Below, one piece after another: positions 21,804 to 34,664 of a stretch of 64,000 nt of DNA. Where the stretch lies: NCBI GenBank assembly GCA_023525715.1, contig CM042017.1, positions 79,697,357 to 79,761,356 of the forward strand, in the 5' to 3' direction. The translations under genes were made by a program, and so were the position numbers. This DNA comes from Cichorium intybus (Eukaryota > Streptophyta > Magnoliopsida > Asterales > Asteraceae). The notes beneath the pieces were generated by a model. The model was not told the origin of the DNA. It made no database searches and worked only from the letters and a program-made list of their open reading frames with translations. How positions within the stretch are numbered: the first letter of the stretch is position 1; every line of letters begins with the position of its first letter.

Positions 21804-23267
21804 TGTAACACCCCAAAATCACAATCATAAAATTTCATTTATTACCAAAGTTCCAACAAAATCTTTATCCAAAAAGTAAAACTGTTTCGACATTGTTATC
21901 AAACCAATAGCAAAAGTATTTAAAATCCATGACATAAAACATTAAATTAAGGTCCCGTGGATGCGATGTGCTGTCGTCAAGCCTTGCCCTTCCCTTTGTC
22001 AGTTGAAGTACCTGAAAATGTTTTAAAATCAACGGGTAAGCACAAAGCTTAATGAATCCCCAAATTACCATACATGCCCACACATTAAACAACCAATCCT
22101 CGAGAACGACCCGACCCTACCCATCATACAACAGCTATGGGCGTCCATCATACAACAGCTATGGACATGGGGCGGTTCTACCCATCATACAACAGCCACG
22201 GGTTCCCGGTTTTGGCCCAGCCCATCATACAACAACTATGGAACAAGGCAATAGTCCAACTCGTCATACAACAACTACGAGTGAACACGCATCAGTACTG
22301 ATCCCAACAACAATTAATCACATATATAGAACAAATCATATAACTGTACAAAACACACAAGATGCCTAACATGCAACATCACATAGTAAGGTGAGGATAC
22401 TCACCTGATTCACAACCGTGCAGATATACTTTAATATCCCAACTAAGCTCGTCCAATCACCTTAATCCCATATACACAACATATTAATCACTGACCCAAG
22501 CTCCTATAGACTTGCGTAAATGTCAGACCCAACATTTGCTATCAAACAAGGGTCGAAAGTAAGTTCCTGGTCAAACAGTCAATCGTCGCGGCACGGCTTC
22601 TCCCCCTACGCGTTGCAGCTATCGTCGCATACTTACGGGGTCTACCGGAATCCGCGTCGCTGACATGACCTGTCCGCGTCGCGGACTCGTAATAGTCCGA
22701 AACCCCTGTTAACCCTTCACCAGTACAACCGTCGGTTAGGGTTCATCTCTACACCCTTCCTGGGATCAGAAACTACCCTAAGGTTACTTTCTTATGGACA
22801 TGCAAGTCCATGCATGTCCTTGGTCCAAAACCCTAAGTGTTACTAGTTATCTAAGACTACTAACCAAGGGATAACACCATAAGACGAGATGAAATAGAAT
22901 GTCAGAAGAGTAGATGTTCTTACCTTACTTCTGAAAAACGGAGTCATGCACACGATCCGTTACAAGCCTTCCCTCACGCCGTATCTCCTTCTTCCAATCT
23001 CCAAAAACCTTTAAAGCCTTGAAACAGAAGAGCCTCTGCCGAAACCAGTCGCCTCTACCCCAGAAAGCCTCCAAAAACACGAACCCTAGGGCTGGGTCCC
23101 TTTATATAGGCGTTTAAATCCGAATTAGGGTTTTTCACATCTGCGGCGCACCGCGTCACGGTCCATTAAGATACGCGCCGCGTGTATCAGCCATTCGCAA
23201 ATCCAGATCCTTCCCGTGCCGCGCCACGGACCATCTTATACCGCACCGTGGTGAAATGGGTCTTACA
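21804..23267 (-). repeat. 3' LTR of Ty3 element A
   Basis: 1464 bp. TATA box TATATAAAGG (minus) at about 23099-23108. CG-rich palindromic blocks lie just upstream of it in the sense direction (23140-23255). About 850 bp downstream in the leader, 22120-22281 holds five hairpin-forming repeats around a CATACAACAG loop. Confidence 0.9.
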
Positions 23268-23284
23268 ATTCTTCCCCACTTGAC

Positions 23285-23627
23285 TGCCCCGAAATCCGCG
23301 CCTGCAAACAACTCTGGGTAATGCCTTCGCATTTCTTCCTATGGTTCCCAAGTCCATTTAGGCCCCTTACGATGCTGCCACTGCACCTTAACTACCCCTA
23401 ACGTCTTATTTCGCAAAGTCTTTATTTTCCTTTCAATGATAGCAACCAGTCGCTCCACATAATTCAGGCGTTCGTCTACTTGAATATCCTCCAAAGGCAC
23501 TATTGTAGTTTCATCGGTAATGCACTTCCTGAGTTGCGAAATGTGGAACGTATCGTGAATCTGGCTAAGCTGCTCGGGCAGCTCCAGCCGATAAGCTACC
23601 TTACCTACTCGTGCAATGATTCAATAT
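23285..23627 (-). pseudogene. integrase C-terminal piece 2 of Ty3 element A
   Basis: Continues as ARVGKVAYRLELPEQLSQIH, DTFHISQLRKC, VDERLNYVERLVAI, VVKVQWQHRKGPKWTWEP, then an in-frame TAG and EEMRRHYPELF. This chromodomain-like tail is typical of Tekay/Del chromoviruses. A polypurine tract closes it at the left LTR. Confidence 0.8.
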
Positions 23628-25257
23628 TGTAACACCACGTCACTTACGGTAAGTTATTTTATATTAATCATGGTATGATTTTGATATGAAATAATATTAT
23701 AAAGATTTAGATAGTTTGATATAGTTTAGATAGAGTTTTGCATGAAAAACGGGTAAACCAGATCGTGTGGATTAAACCGGGTTGAATTAGAAGATTTAAA
23801 ACAATACATGAAATGAATTTTGAAGAACCCGGGTCGTGTTGGCCAACCCAAGTCATGTTGTAGTCGTAAAATTTTAGCAAATTGGAATCAACGTCAACCC
23901 GGGGCGGGTTTTAAAACCCGGGTCGTGTTACATAAAAACCCAGGTCGTGTTACATAGAAACCCGGGTCGGGTTCTGGAAACTGGGTTGGGTTCCGGTTGC
24001 AAAAAAGGGGCTGTAACGTGAGCACGGGTCGGGCTCTACAGCACGAGTAATTCTGTAAGCCAACCCGGGTCGGGTTTTTGGACACGGGTCGGGTTTTGTG
24101 CCGACCCACCCTCTTTTAAACGCGATTTTAGTCATTTGCTTGGGTTATTTCTCGAGCAAAACCTCTACTAAACCGTAGAAAACATCCCCTTTCCATATTA
24201 GGACTAAATCTGAAGGCTAGAACGCGAAGGATTGAAGTAATTTTCAATATTCCGCTTATTGAAGGTAAGGTCTCCGGTTCTAGCTCTTTTGAACGGTTGA
24301 TTTGGTCATTTTGAGTTGGTTTCGAGTTGTAATGAAGAACCACCAGTGGATGGTTGGGAATTGAACATATACACTTGTTTGGATGTGTAGAAATGTTTTT
24401 ATCCCTAGGTTTAACTGTTGTGATCAATGTTTCAAGCTTGAATGGTAGAAAAACAAGGTGTTCATCTCTACTTGGTGTGTGTGTGATTATGTAGGTGCTG
24501 GGAGACCTTAAAGGATCGTTGTAGATTTTGTGATATTGGCTAGGATCGTATAAATCTTCAACACCAGGTGAGTAATCTCTCTTATATCAGTTGTGATATA
24601 TGTATTGATTGAACTCTTGAAATTTGAAGTAGCCTTAGCATTTGAAATGGTGATCTATAAGTTAGTCAATTACCCAATTGATATGGTATAATGGCCTTTG
24701 AGGCTAGGAGATTGGATTTCGTATCCAAATGTTAACGGCCATCGTGGCTAGGAGATTGGATTCCGTATCCAAAATAAACGGCCTATATGACTAGGAGATT
24801 GGGTGTAATATCCAAATAATGACGGCCTATATGGCTAGGAGATTGGATGTGATATCCAAATAATAACGGCCCTTGTGGCTAGGAGATTTGATTGATATCC
24901 AAATGTTGATTTAAACAGGGATGTACACTGAATTGAGTTTTAACAACTTAAGTATATATTTATATGTTAAATTGTTTACATGATCACTTATTGAGCTTTA
25001 TAGCTCACAGTATATGTGTGAATTGTCCCTGCAGGTGAGCGTGACCCTGCTAAGGGTAAAGATGTAGCTCATGGATAGGACTGTTCGTTGTAGCGGCCCG
25101 GCTTAGAAGGAGTTTACTTTTGATATATACTCCTTGATACACTTGTACCCTTTTTGTATAAACTTATACACCTAAACAGTTAGTTTTGTATGTTTGAAAC
25201 TGTGTTTAAAAATGAAAATTTTTGGGTGTATTTTGTTTTTAAAAGCCGGGTGTTACA
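23628..25257 (+). repeat. 5' LTR of Ty3 element B
   Basis: 1630 bp, TGTAACACC to GGTGTTACA. About ten CCCGGGTCG-type words lie at 23829-24105, just before a CTTTTAAAC box at about 24112. At 24692-24908 five roughly 45-bp repeats each carry a TTGGAT-N5-ATCCAA hairpin. Confidence 0.9.
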
Positions 25258-25408
25258 AGTTGGTATCAGAGCCATGGTTTAAGTGAACTAGGTGTCTGTA
25301 GAATAGATCAATGGACTTAAACCTTGAGAGATAGTAGACATGTTGAACACTTGGTTGTATATAAGTTTGTTACTATATATAACCTAACAATTTGTTGAAT
25401 TTTGAAGT

Positions 25409-28400
25409 ATGAGAGGTACTGGAAGTAATCCTACACGAGGAAATTCGGGGCGTGGAGCCTCGAGAGGTGGTCGGGCCTGTTCTTAAGGCTCGGTTGGAAG
25501 AGGTGCGAGTGGACCAGCAAATGAAAATCCACCAGATTTACGCACCATTGTAGCTGATGTGGTACGTGAACTGTTACCTACCTTGATAAATGCATGTGAT
25601 GAAAGTACTGCAAAGCAAGTCCACGACAGGCAATCTGAAAATAAGAGTCAAGGGGAAAGCAGTGTTCGTGTTGAGAAAGAAGTTCAAGGAGAAGGAAGTC
25701 CCGGGAAAAAGATTGAATGCACTTATAAAACCTTCCTTGGCTGAAAACCCAAAGAGTTCTCAGGAACAGATAATCCAGTACATGCTATGGAGTGGTTGAT
25801 GCATACAGAGAAAGTATTTCGAGTTAGTAAGTGTGCTGAAGGGGACAAGGTGGAGTTTGCCACAAATCAGTTGACTGGAAATGCGTTACATTGGTGGCAA
25901 GTACTTAGTAACTCATTGGGTCCCGACTTGGCACAATCTTTCTTATGGGAACAGTTTAAAACTAAATTCAATGAAGAATATTGCTTTGATGTGGCTATAA
26001 AAAGGCTAGAAGAGGAGTTTCTACACTTAGAACTGGGATCTCACACAGTGCAAGAGTACACTGTAACGACCCAAAAATCTCGAATTTATATTCGAGAAAA
26101 TACGTAAGGAAAACCCGCGAAAAAGTTGAAAAAAGGGTAAAATGGTCTTTCGACCCATCATAAGACCATTATGTAAAATAATATGTAATTTGTGGAATAA
26201 TATTACAAGAAATAAAAGTCTATGTAAAATTTGAAGTTTTATCGCGTGAATAGTGAAATTTGGCCAAAAAGGGCAAAACTGTCATTTGACATGAAAATGA
26301 CCAAAAATGTTAAGAAAATGTTAAGTTAGAAGTTATTGAAGCTTGTTTTGCAAGATTATGGGTCTTAGGACCATTTTTGTAAAGAAGGAAGAAGTTAGGG
26401 ACCAAAGTGCAATTATTTTATAAAAATTAAAAATGTAAATAAGAGAGTTATTACTCTCCTTTGTCCAGAAACCAGTAGAAGAATCCAGAGAGAGCTAGAG
26501 AGAACGAGAGGGAGAGCACGGGAGGAGAAGAGGCTTGGAAAAATTCAGCAAAGGAATCAAAGGAACACTTGGAATTGGTGATTCCAAGCATTGAAGGGTA
26601 AGAATTTCTTGTTCTAAGCTCCAAATCTTGAACGGGAGTTGATTCTCAACTTCTGATTTTCCAAAATTCATGGTCTTAATAGAATTATCTTGCTCAAAAT
26701 CATCCATCTAACATGTTCTAAACCTTGAATATGTTAAAAACCAAGAAATGGTGATTTTGCTCAAGAACCTTAATTCACAGGTTTGCAAGATCAAGATCAT
26801 TTTTATGGCCTTGTTGAGTCCAAATGATCATTTAGGATGTATTAAGACATTCCAAAGTGATTAATTTCAGAAATTTTGATTTTTGGACCAAAAATGTCAA
26901 AAACGGGTTTTGTGGAATTTGGGTGGAATCAGTGATTCCATGGTTAAAAGACTTGTTTAAAAGATGGGTTTTGGTCTTGGAATGAGTCTAAAACGATTAA
27001 GTAAGTCATAAAGAACTTAATATGTGAAACTAGTGGATTACAGGACAAAAATCGGACTGCTACAGTGCCAAATCGCGACTGATCTGGAACCCTGCCCAGG
27101 CGCCAGGCGCAGTGCGCCCAGGTTCCAGGCGGGGTGCGCCCAGGCGCAGCGCGCCCTCAGGACAGGGACTTCAAAAGTGTGAATCTTAGCTAGGCTTGTC
27201 CGATTTACCTCAAACTTGAACCATAAGTCCCTAATGGTTTGAAAAGTCTAGGAAAAATACTAAATTGAGTTTTCGACTCATCGGGGGCACTGTAGAACAA
27301 TACGAGTGTCTCGGTAAAACGTTAATTCTTGGAATTTGAGCTAGACTTGTCCAATTAACTCCAAATTTGAAACACAAGTCTAATATGGCCTAAGATTTCA
27401 GGGAAAAGTGTCGAAACTGAAATACGACCCCTCGGGAGTACTGTAGTAAAATACGTAAAATATACGAGTTAACTAAAGTTGGTCATTCAAGAGTAATATA
27501 CTTGTTTTGACCACCAATGGTATAATAAGGACTCTAACATGTTATAGAGTCAATTAGAATGTAAATAATGTATCATATATTATATATAGGTACAAGTCAA
27601 GTAATTGGACACCGAAAGGGTAAAGAACCGAGGGACGTCTAAACGACCTTTCAAGAGTTGTAAGGTGAGTACATGCAGTATTTTTACCCATTCTGGGGTA
27701 CATGGCAAGTAAGTATTTTCAAGATTTCTTATAAAATCTTATATGTGAAATTATATGCAAGAGTTTTATTTCTAACTTATTTGTGAAAGTATAATGCTAT
27801 AATTGAAGCTATGTTTTGAACTATAAGTCAAATTAAGTGAAAGTATATATTGGCTTATGAGTCAATTGAGTGAAAGTATGTTAATCTATGAACCAATTAT
27901 GTGAAAGTATATTTCGATTACAAATTATATATGTTTTCAAATATGAATGACATATAGCCACAAGATAATTAAGAAGTATGTTTTGGTTACAAACTGTATA
28001 TGTTTTCAAGTATGAATGACATATAGTCATAAGATGTTGGAAAGTATGATTTGGTATAAAGCTTAGAATGTTATAAAAACATATTTTACATATGTGATGA
28101 AAGTTATAAATTTGGCATCTAGCCATAAAGACAGAAAGTAATGAAGTTTGGCGCTTAGCCATAAGTTATATGTATGTATGTAATGTTCAAGCAAGCAGAA
28201 AATGTTTTGTATGACTGGTAATTGTAGCAACCAGCGTTAGTAAGGGAACTATGTTCCAACCTTTCCGGGTTAGGTAAGGGGTCTACTGGGGACAAGCCCC
28301 ATCGCGAAGTAGATCGCCTCAGCACTTCTATGGTGAGGATTGATCCGTTCTTTCTAGCCATAGAGACTTGGGGTATCACTTATAGTGATTAAAGCCCTAA

Positions 28401-29580
28401 GTATAAAAATCCAGCAAGCTTATAAAACCAGTCAAAGAAAGTAAGAAAGATGCTATTTTTGTAAAGTATGTCATAAAATGATTTTTCAGAAGTATATTGC
28501 TATTATAAAGTTTGGAAAGAATATATTTTTGCAAGGCATGATATGTGATGATTTTGAAAAGTAAAGAGCTATGATATGATATTATTATAAAACTTTGAAA
28601 GATGTTTTATGTTATAAGTTTTATAAAAAGGTTGGAAAAGAAATTAAAAGTTTGAGTCTAAAACTCATGTAACTCACGAGACAATTTTTGTCTTACGTAT
28701 TCTATGTTTTGCCATGTATTCCAGGTCAATTTAAGTTGCTATCAATGGGATGAAGTTAGCTGGAGTGGAGCTTAAGTTAGCTCCTATATTGGACTCAAGG
28801 TTAAATCCTTTCTTGCTTACTATGGTTAGATTGATATGAATTTGTACACCCACAGTATTAAAAATTTAAATAATCGGTTTTTGATAAACTGTATTTTTGT
28901 AATCATGTATTTATACTAAAAACCATAGTATTTGCAAACAGTAGAAATGGGGTGTCTCATACACGATGAGTTTTCTTGAAAAAGTTAGATTTGCCGAGCA
29001 CCAGATAAATACTGAGAAAAGAAAGATTGATAAATATGTGTGGGGATTGAATACTATAATTCAAGAAATTGTGCAGCCGCTTCAACTGTCTTCTTTCCGA
29101 CAAGTGGTGGATAGAGCCACAGAAAGAGAGACGGAACTTCAAAGACAGGAGGAAGAAAAGAAAGTAAGCAAAACTAAAAGAAAGGCGGAGGAGCAACCGT
29201 GGACACCTCAGAAAAAGTCGCAACAAACGGGGCCCTATTTTAAAGGCAAAAGCCCAAGGGAGGAAGCGAAGTGGTGTGAAAAGTGCAAGAAAAAGCACTT
29301 TGGAAGTTGTCGGACTGATATTGTATCGTCGGGTTGTCGAAATTGTGGAAAACAAGGGCATATCGTTCGAGACTGTCGGGCGGATCGAAGGTGTTTTCAG
29401 TGTGGGGCTACAGATCATATTCGACCGAACTGTCCCCAGGTGAAATCTGGAGCACCCAGTGATAAACCCAGAGAGGAGCGGGGAGGAAAGAAAGAAGAGA
29501 CAAAAAGTCGGGGAGGACCAGTGGCATCACGAGCATTCCAGATGACAGGGGAAGAGGCTCGTGAAAAGACTGACGTAGTT
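25409..29580 (+). pseudogene. gag of Ty3 element B, split by a solo LTR
   Basis: The start at 25409 opens an Arg/Gly-rich N-terminus. In-frame stops occur near 25482 (TAA) and 25741 (TGA). The gag core (AMEWLMHTEKVF, NALHWWQVLSNS, FLWEQFKTKFNEEY) runs to 26061. The solo LTR follows, and the reading frame resumes exactly after its target duplication at 28965 with SFLEKVRFAEHQI. Two CCHC knuckles, CRNCGKQGHIVRDC and CFQCGATDHIRPNC, lie at 29330-29435. Confidence 0.85.
26062..28959 (+). mobile_element. Solo LTR (2.9 kb) inside gag of element B
   Basis: Begins TGTAACGACCC and ends GGGGTGTCTCA. Target duplication TACAC is perfect at 26057-26061 and 28960-28964. No internal region. A block at 27100-27165 is built of GCGCC/GGCGC palindromic words. 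27690-28360 carries irregular repeats with small hairpins, for example TTTGGCGCTTAGCCATAA near 28146. It is the youngest layer of the stack by position. Confidence 0.88.
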
Positions 29581-32500
29581 ACAAGTATCTTCGCTTTAAA
29601 TTCAATTCTCGTATACGTAATATTTGATCCTGGAGCTACGCATTGTTTTGTATCAACATCTATGATGCCACGTTTGAATATGCCCCTAACTCCTATGGAT
29701 GAAAGTTTGGAAGTAGCAGTGGCAGATGGTAGATATGTTTGGGTGTCAGAACATATTGAAGGTTGTCAGCTTAAGATTTACGGGACCATTTTCCCTATAA
29801 ATCTGAAGCCGATGACTACCAAGGAATTTAGAGTGATTGTGGGTATGGATTGGTCGGCGACGAATTACGCCGGCGACGAATTACGCCAACACGGATTGTA
29901 GAAATCAAAACATTACGGTTTTAACACCTGATGGGAGATGGATTAAGATCCAAGGCGAAAGACCTCGATTGCGAATGCCGGTTATTTCCTTTGCTCAAGC
30001 TCGGAGTAATGTTAGTAAAGGAGGGACGTCATTTTTGGCATATGTAACTGTAGCTAAACCGAGTCACATGGAAAAAGAAAGTGTAAAAATTGTAAATGAA
30101 TTTCCGGACGTTTTTCCTGAAGAACTTCCCAGATTACCGCCAGATCGACAAATTGAATTCGCAATTGAATTAGTTCCGGGAGCCGCACCTGTTGCTCGAG
30201 CTCCTTATCGATTGGCACCTTCAGAAATGGAGGAATTGAGGAAACAGTTGGAAGAACTTCTAGATCGGGGTTTCATAAAACCGAGTTCGTCACCGTGGGG
30301 AGCACCTATTTTGTTTGTTAAAAAGAAAGACGGGTCGATGCGTATGTGTATCGATTACCGGGAACTAAATAAAATCACGGTGAAAAATAAATACCCGTTA
30401 CCGAGAATCGATGACTTGTTCGATCAACTTCAAGGGGCGTCCTATTTTTCAAAAATCGATTTGAGATCGAGGTATCATTAGTTGAATATTCGAGAATCAG
30501 ATATTCCGAAGACTGCATTCCGTACCCGTTATGGTCATTATGAGTTTTTGGTTATGCCTTTTGGGTTAACCAATGCTCCGGCAGCGTTTATGGATCTCAT
30601 GAAAAGAGTATGTCGCCCGTTTCTTGATACTTCGGTAATTGTGTTCATAGACAATATTTTAGTGTACTCTCGAAGTCAGGCTGGGCACGGTATTCATTTG
30701 CGCCAAATATTGGAGTTACTCCGTCGGGAAAAGTTGTACGCGAAGTTTTCCAAGTGTGAGTTCTGGCTAAGAGAAGTACAATTTCATGGGCATGTTATTA
30801 ATAGTGATGGTGTTAAAGTTGATCCCACAAAGATAGAAGATGTGATGAAATGGGAACCGCCTCGAAGTCCGACTAAAATACACAGTTTTCTTGGATTGGC
30901 GGGTTACTATAGAAGATTTGTAGAGAATTTCTCTTTGATTGCTGACCCGTTGACTAAGTTGACCAAGAAGGGTGAAAAGTTTGAATGGGCGGAAAGACAA
31001 CAAGCAGCATTTCAGAAATTAAAGCAAGCCTTGTGTGAATCCCCGGTGTTAGCCTTACCACAAAGCGGAGAAGAATATGTAGTTTATAGTGATGCTTCAC
31101 GAGTGGGTCTTGGGTGTGTATTGATGCAGAAGGGTCGAGTAATCGCTTATGCATCCCGACAATTAAAAGAAGCCGAGAAGAAGTACCCGGTACATGATCT
31201 CGAATTGGCTGCAGTGATTTTGGCTTTGAAGCTTTGGAGACACTACTTATATGGCGTAAAGTTTGTTATCTATACGGATCATAAAAGCCTGAAGTATTTA
31301 TTCGACCAGAAAGAATTGAACATGAGAGAGCAAAGATGGATGGATTTACTCAAAGATTACGACTGTGAAATATTATACCATCCCGGCAAGGCGAATGTAG
31401 TTGCAGATGCTCTGAGTCGAAAAGAATATTCGTTGAAAGTTACATCCGCGTGTATGGGTGTGGCGAGCCGAATACCCCAGTTGATTCGTGTGGCACAAGA
31501 AGAAGCTTGCAAACCTGAGAACGTAAAAAGTGAATGAATGGTCGGGTATATAAAGCATCTAGTTGAAAACTCTCAGTGATTGAAAACCTTTAGTGGCCGT
31601 GTGTGGGTGCCCAAGCAAGGTGAGGCGCGGAGTTTACTTTTGGAAGATGCTCATTATAGTAGATATGCTGTGCACCCGGGTAGCACCAAGATGTACAGAA
31701 CGCTGAAACCTTTGTATTGGTGGCCGGGAATGAAAAGAGATATTGGAAGATACGTAGAAAAGTGTTTGACATGTTTACAAGTGAAGTCGAACCATCAGAA
31801 ACCATATGGCGAGATCCAGCCGTTGCCAATTCCAGAGAAGAAATGGGATAATATTACAATGGATTTTGTGACGAAACTTCCTCGAACACCACGTGGGCAT
31901 GATACTGTTTGGGTGGTGGTTGATCGGTTAACGAAATCGGCACAATTTATACCAATTAGTGAAAATTTCAAGATCGAAAAATTGGCGAAAATTTATATTG
32001 ACGAGGTAATTCGTCGTCATGGATTACCGTCGTCAATTGTGTCGGATCGAGATAGCAGATTCACTTCCCGATTTTGGTAGAGTCTTCAAGAGCAGTTGGG
32101 TTCAAAAGTGTTGATGAGTACAGCGTATCATCCGCAAACTGATGGGCAAAGCGAAAGAACCATTCAGACTTTAGAAGACATGCTCCGGACATGTGTGATA
32201 GATTTTGGCGGAAGTTGGGAAGATCATTTACCTTTGGTAGAATTTGCTTACAACAACAGTTTTCATTCCAGCATTCAGATGGCCCCGTATGAAGCATTGT
32301 ACGGAGCACCATGTCGTACTCCGACTTGTTGGACTGAAGTAGGGGAAAAGCCTTTAGCTGGACCCGAAATCGTAGCCCAAACTGAAGAAAAGATTAGACA
32401 AATTCGAGAACATTTGAAAGTTGCTCAAAATCGACAAAAACAATATGCTGACAGGCGGGTAAAACCATTGGAATTCCGCATGGGGGAAATAGTGATGCTT

Positions 32501-32899
32501 AAAGTATCCCCTTGGAAAGGCTTGATTCGATTTGTGAAGAAAGGAAAGCTTAGTCCTCGTTTCATTGGACCGTTCCGGATATCTCAAAGAATAGGAACTA
32601 TGGCGTATCGGTTAGAACTACCAGAAGAACTCCAGGGTATTCATAATGTTTTCCACGTGTCTTATTTGCAGAAAACATTATTCGATGAATCCCAACAAAT
32701 ACCTCTGACTGAAATAGAAGTCGATGAAAAACTAAGATACCCGGAACAACCCGAAAAAGTGTTAGACCGAAAAGTGAGACAATTGCGGAACAAAAAGATC
32801 AAAATGGTTAAAGTACTTTGACGACATCATAGAGGTTCCGATATGACGTGGGAAACTGAAGACGAAATGAGGGAGAAATACCCTCAACTCTTTACTTGA
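29581..32899 (+). pseudogene. pol (PR-RT-RH-INT) of Ty3 element B
   Basis: The protease motif reads FDPGATHCFVS, so the usual DSG is DPG. A 16-bp tandem duplication at 29855-29886 shifts the frame just after the protease. RT has GAPILFVKKKDGSMRMCIDY, a TAG at 30479-30481 and YxDD as FIDN (30647-30655). RNase H is open to TGA 31535-31537, and a further TGA lies at 31577. Integrase has the His-Cys zinc domain, MDFVTKL, SDRDSRF and DGQSERT with all catalytic residues, but TAG at 32078-32080. A last TGA is at 32819. Not functional. Confidence 0.9.
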
Positions 32900-32934
32900 T
32901 TCCGAGGACAGAATCTTTTAAAGGGGGAAGAATT

Positions 32935-34546
32935 TGTAACACCACGTCACTTACGGTAAGTTATTTTATATTAATCATGGTATGATTTTGATATGAAATA
33001 ATATTATAAAGATTTAGATGGTTTGATATATAGTTTAGATAGAGTTTTGCATGAAAAACGGGTAAATCGGATCATGTGGATTAAACCGGGTTGAATTAGA
33101 AGATTTAAAACAATATATGAAATCAATTTTGAAGAACCCGGGTCCTGTTGGCCAACCCGGGTCGTGTTCTAGTCGTAAAAATTTAGCAAATCGGAATCAA
33201 CGTCAACCCGGGGCGGGTTTAAAAACCCGGGTCGTGTTACATAGAAACCCGGGTCGGGTTCTGGAAACCAGGTCGGGTTCCGGTTGGAAAAAAAGGGGCT
33301 GTAACGTGAGCACGGGTCGGGATCAACAGCACGAGTCGTGCTGCAAGCCAACCCGGGTCGGGTTTTTGGACACGGGTCGGGTTTCGTGCTGACCCACCCT
33401 CTTTTAAACGCGATTTCAGTCATTTTCTTGGGTTATTTTTCGAGCAAAACCTCTAGTAAACCCTAGAAAACACCCCCTTTCCATATTAGGACCAAATCGG
33501 AAGGCTAGAACGCGAAGGTTTGCAGTAATTTTCGATATTCCGCTTATTGAAGGTAAGGTCTCCGGTTCTAGCTCTTTTGAACGGTTGATTTGGTCATTTT
33601 GAGTTGGTTTCGAGTTGTAGTGAAGAACCACCTGTGGATGGTTGGGAATTGAACATATACACTTGTTTGGATGTGTAGAATGTTTTTATCCCGAGTTTTA
33701 ACTGTTGTGATCAAAGTTTCAAGCTTGAATGGTAGAAAAACAAGGTGTTCATCTCTACTTGGTGTGTGTGTGTGATTATGTAGGTGTTGGGAGACCTTAA
33801 AGGATCGTTGTAGCTTTTGTGATATTGGCTAGGATCGTATAAATCTTCAAGACCAGGTGAGTAATCTCTCTTATATCAGTTGTGATATATGTATTGATTG
33901 AACTCTTGAAATTTGAAGTAGCCTTAGCATTTGAAATGGTGATCTATAAGTTAGTCAATTACCCAATTGATATGGTATAACGGCCTTTGAGGCTAGGAGA
34001 TTGGATTTCGTATCCAAATGTTAACGGCCTTCGTGGCTAGGAGATTGGATTCCGTATCCAAAATAAACGGACTATATGGCTAGGAGAATGGGTGTAATAT
34101 CCAAATAATGACGGCCTATATGGCTAGGAGATTGGATGTGATATCCAAATAATAACGGCTCTTGTGGCTAGGAGATTGGATTGATATCCAAATGTTGATT
34201 TAAACAGGGATGTACACTGTATTGAGTTTTAACAACTTAAGTATATATTTATATGTTAAATTGTTTACATGATCACTCATTGAGCTTTATTGCTCACAGT
34301 ATATGTGTGAATTGTCCCTGCAGGTGAGCGTGACCCTGCTAAGGGTAAAGATGTAGCTCATGGATAGGACTGTTCGTTGTAGCGACCCGGCTTAAAAGGA
34401 GTTTACTTTTGATATATACTCCTTGATACACTTGTACCCCTTTTGTATAAACTTATACACCTAAACAGTTAGTTTTGTATGTTTGAAACTGTGTTTAAAA
34501 ATGAAATTTTTTGGGTGTATTTTGTTTTTAAAAGCCGGGTGTTACA
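32935..34546 (+). repeat. 3' LTR of Ty3 element B
   Basis: 1612 bp, closely similar to the 5' LTR by eye. Same CCCGGGTCG array (33130-33385) and hairpin repeats (33982-34196). Confidence 0.9.
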
Positions 34547-34551
34547 AATAT

Positions 34552-34664
34552 GGTCCAATGTACCTAGGGCCAAGCTTTCCTCGCTTCCTAAAACGAATAA
34601 CTCCCTTCCAAGGCGACGCCTTCAGAAGGACATAATCCCCTACCTGAAACTCGAGATCGAACCA
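34552..34664 (-). pseudogene. integrase C-terminal piece 1 of Ty3 element A
   Basis: Reads FDLEFQVGDYVLLKASPWKG, VIRFRKRGKLGPRYIGP, the GPY/F module of Ty3 integrases. It lies between the Athila-like insertion (41067/34665) and Ty3 element B (34546). Confidence 0.85.

Larger units (their letters stand above)
23628..34546 (+). mobile_element. Ty3 element B, nested in element A
   Basis: LTRs 23628-25257 and 32935-34546. The target duplication AATAT is perfect at 23623-23627 and 34547-34551, and the insertion splits element A's integrase. Primer site TGGTATCAGAGCC follows the 5' LTR at 25260-25272. The purine tract AAAGGGGGAAGAAT precedes the 3' LTR. Order gag-PR-RT-RH-INT with a WETEDEMREKYPQLF tail indicates a Tekay/Del-like chromovirus. 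A solo LTR sits in gag. Confidence 0.92.
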
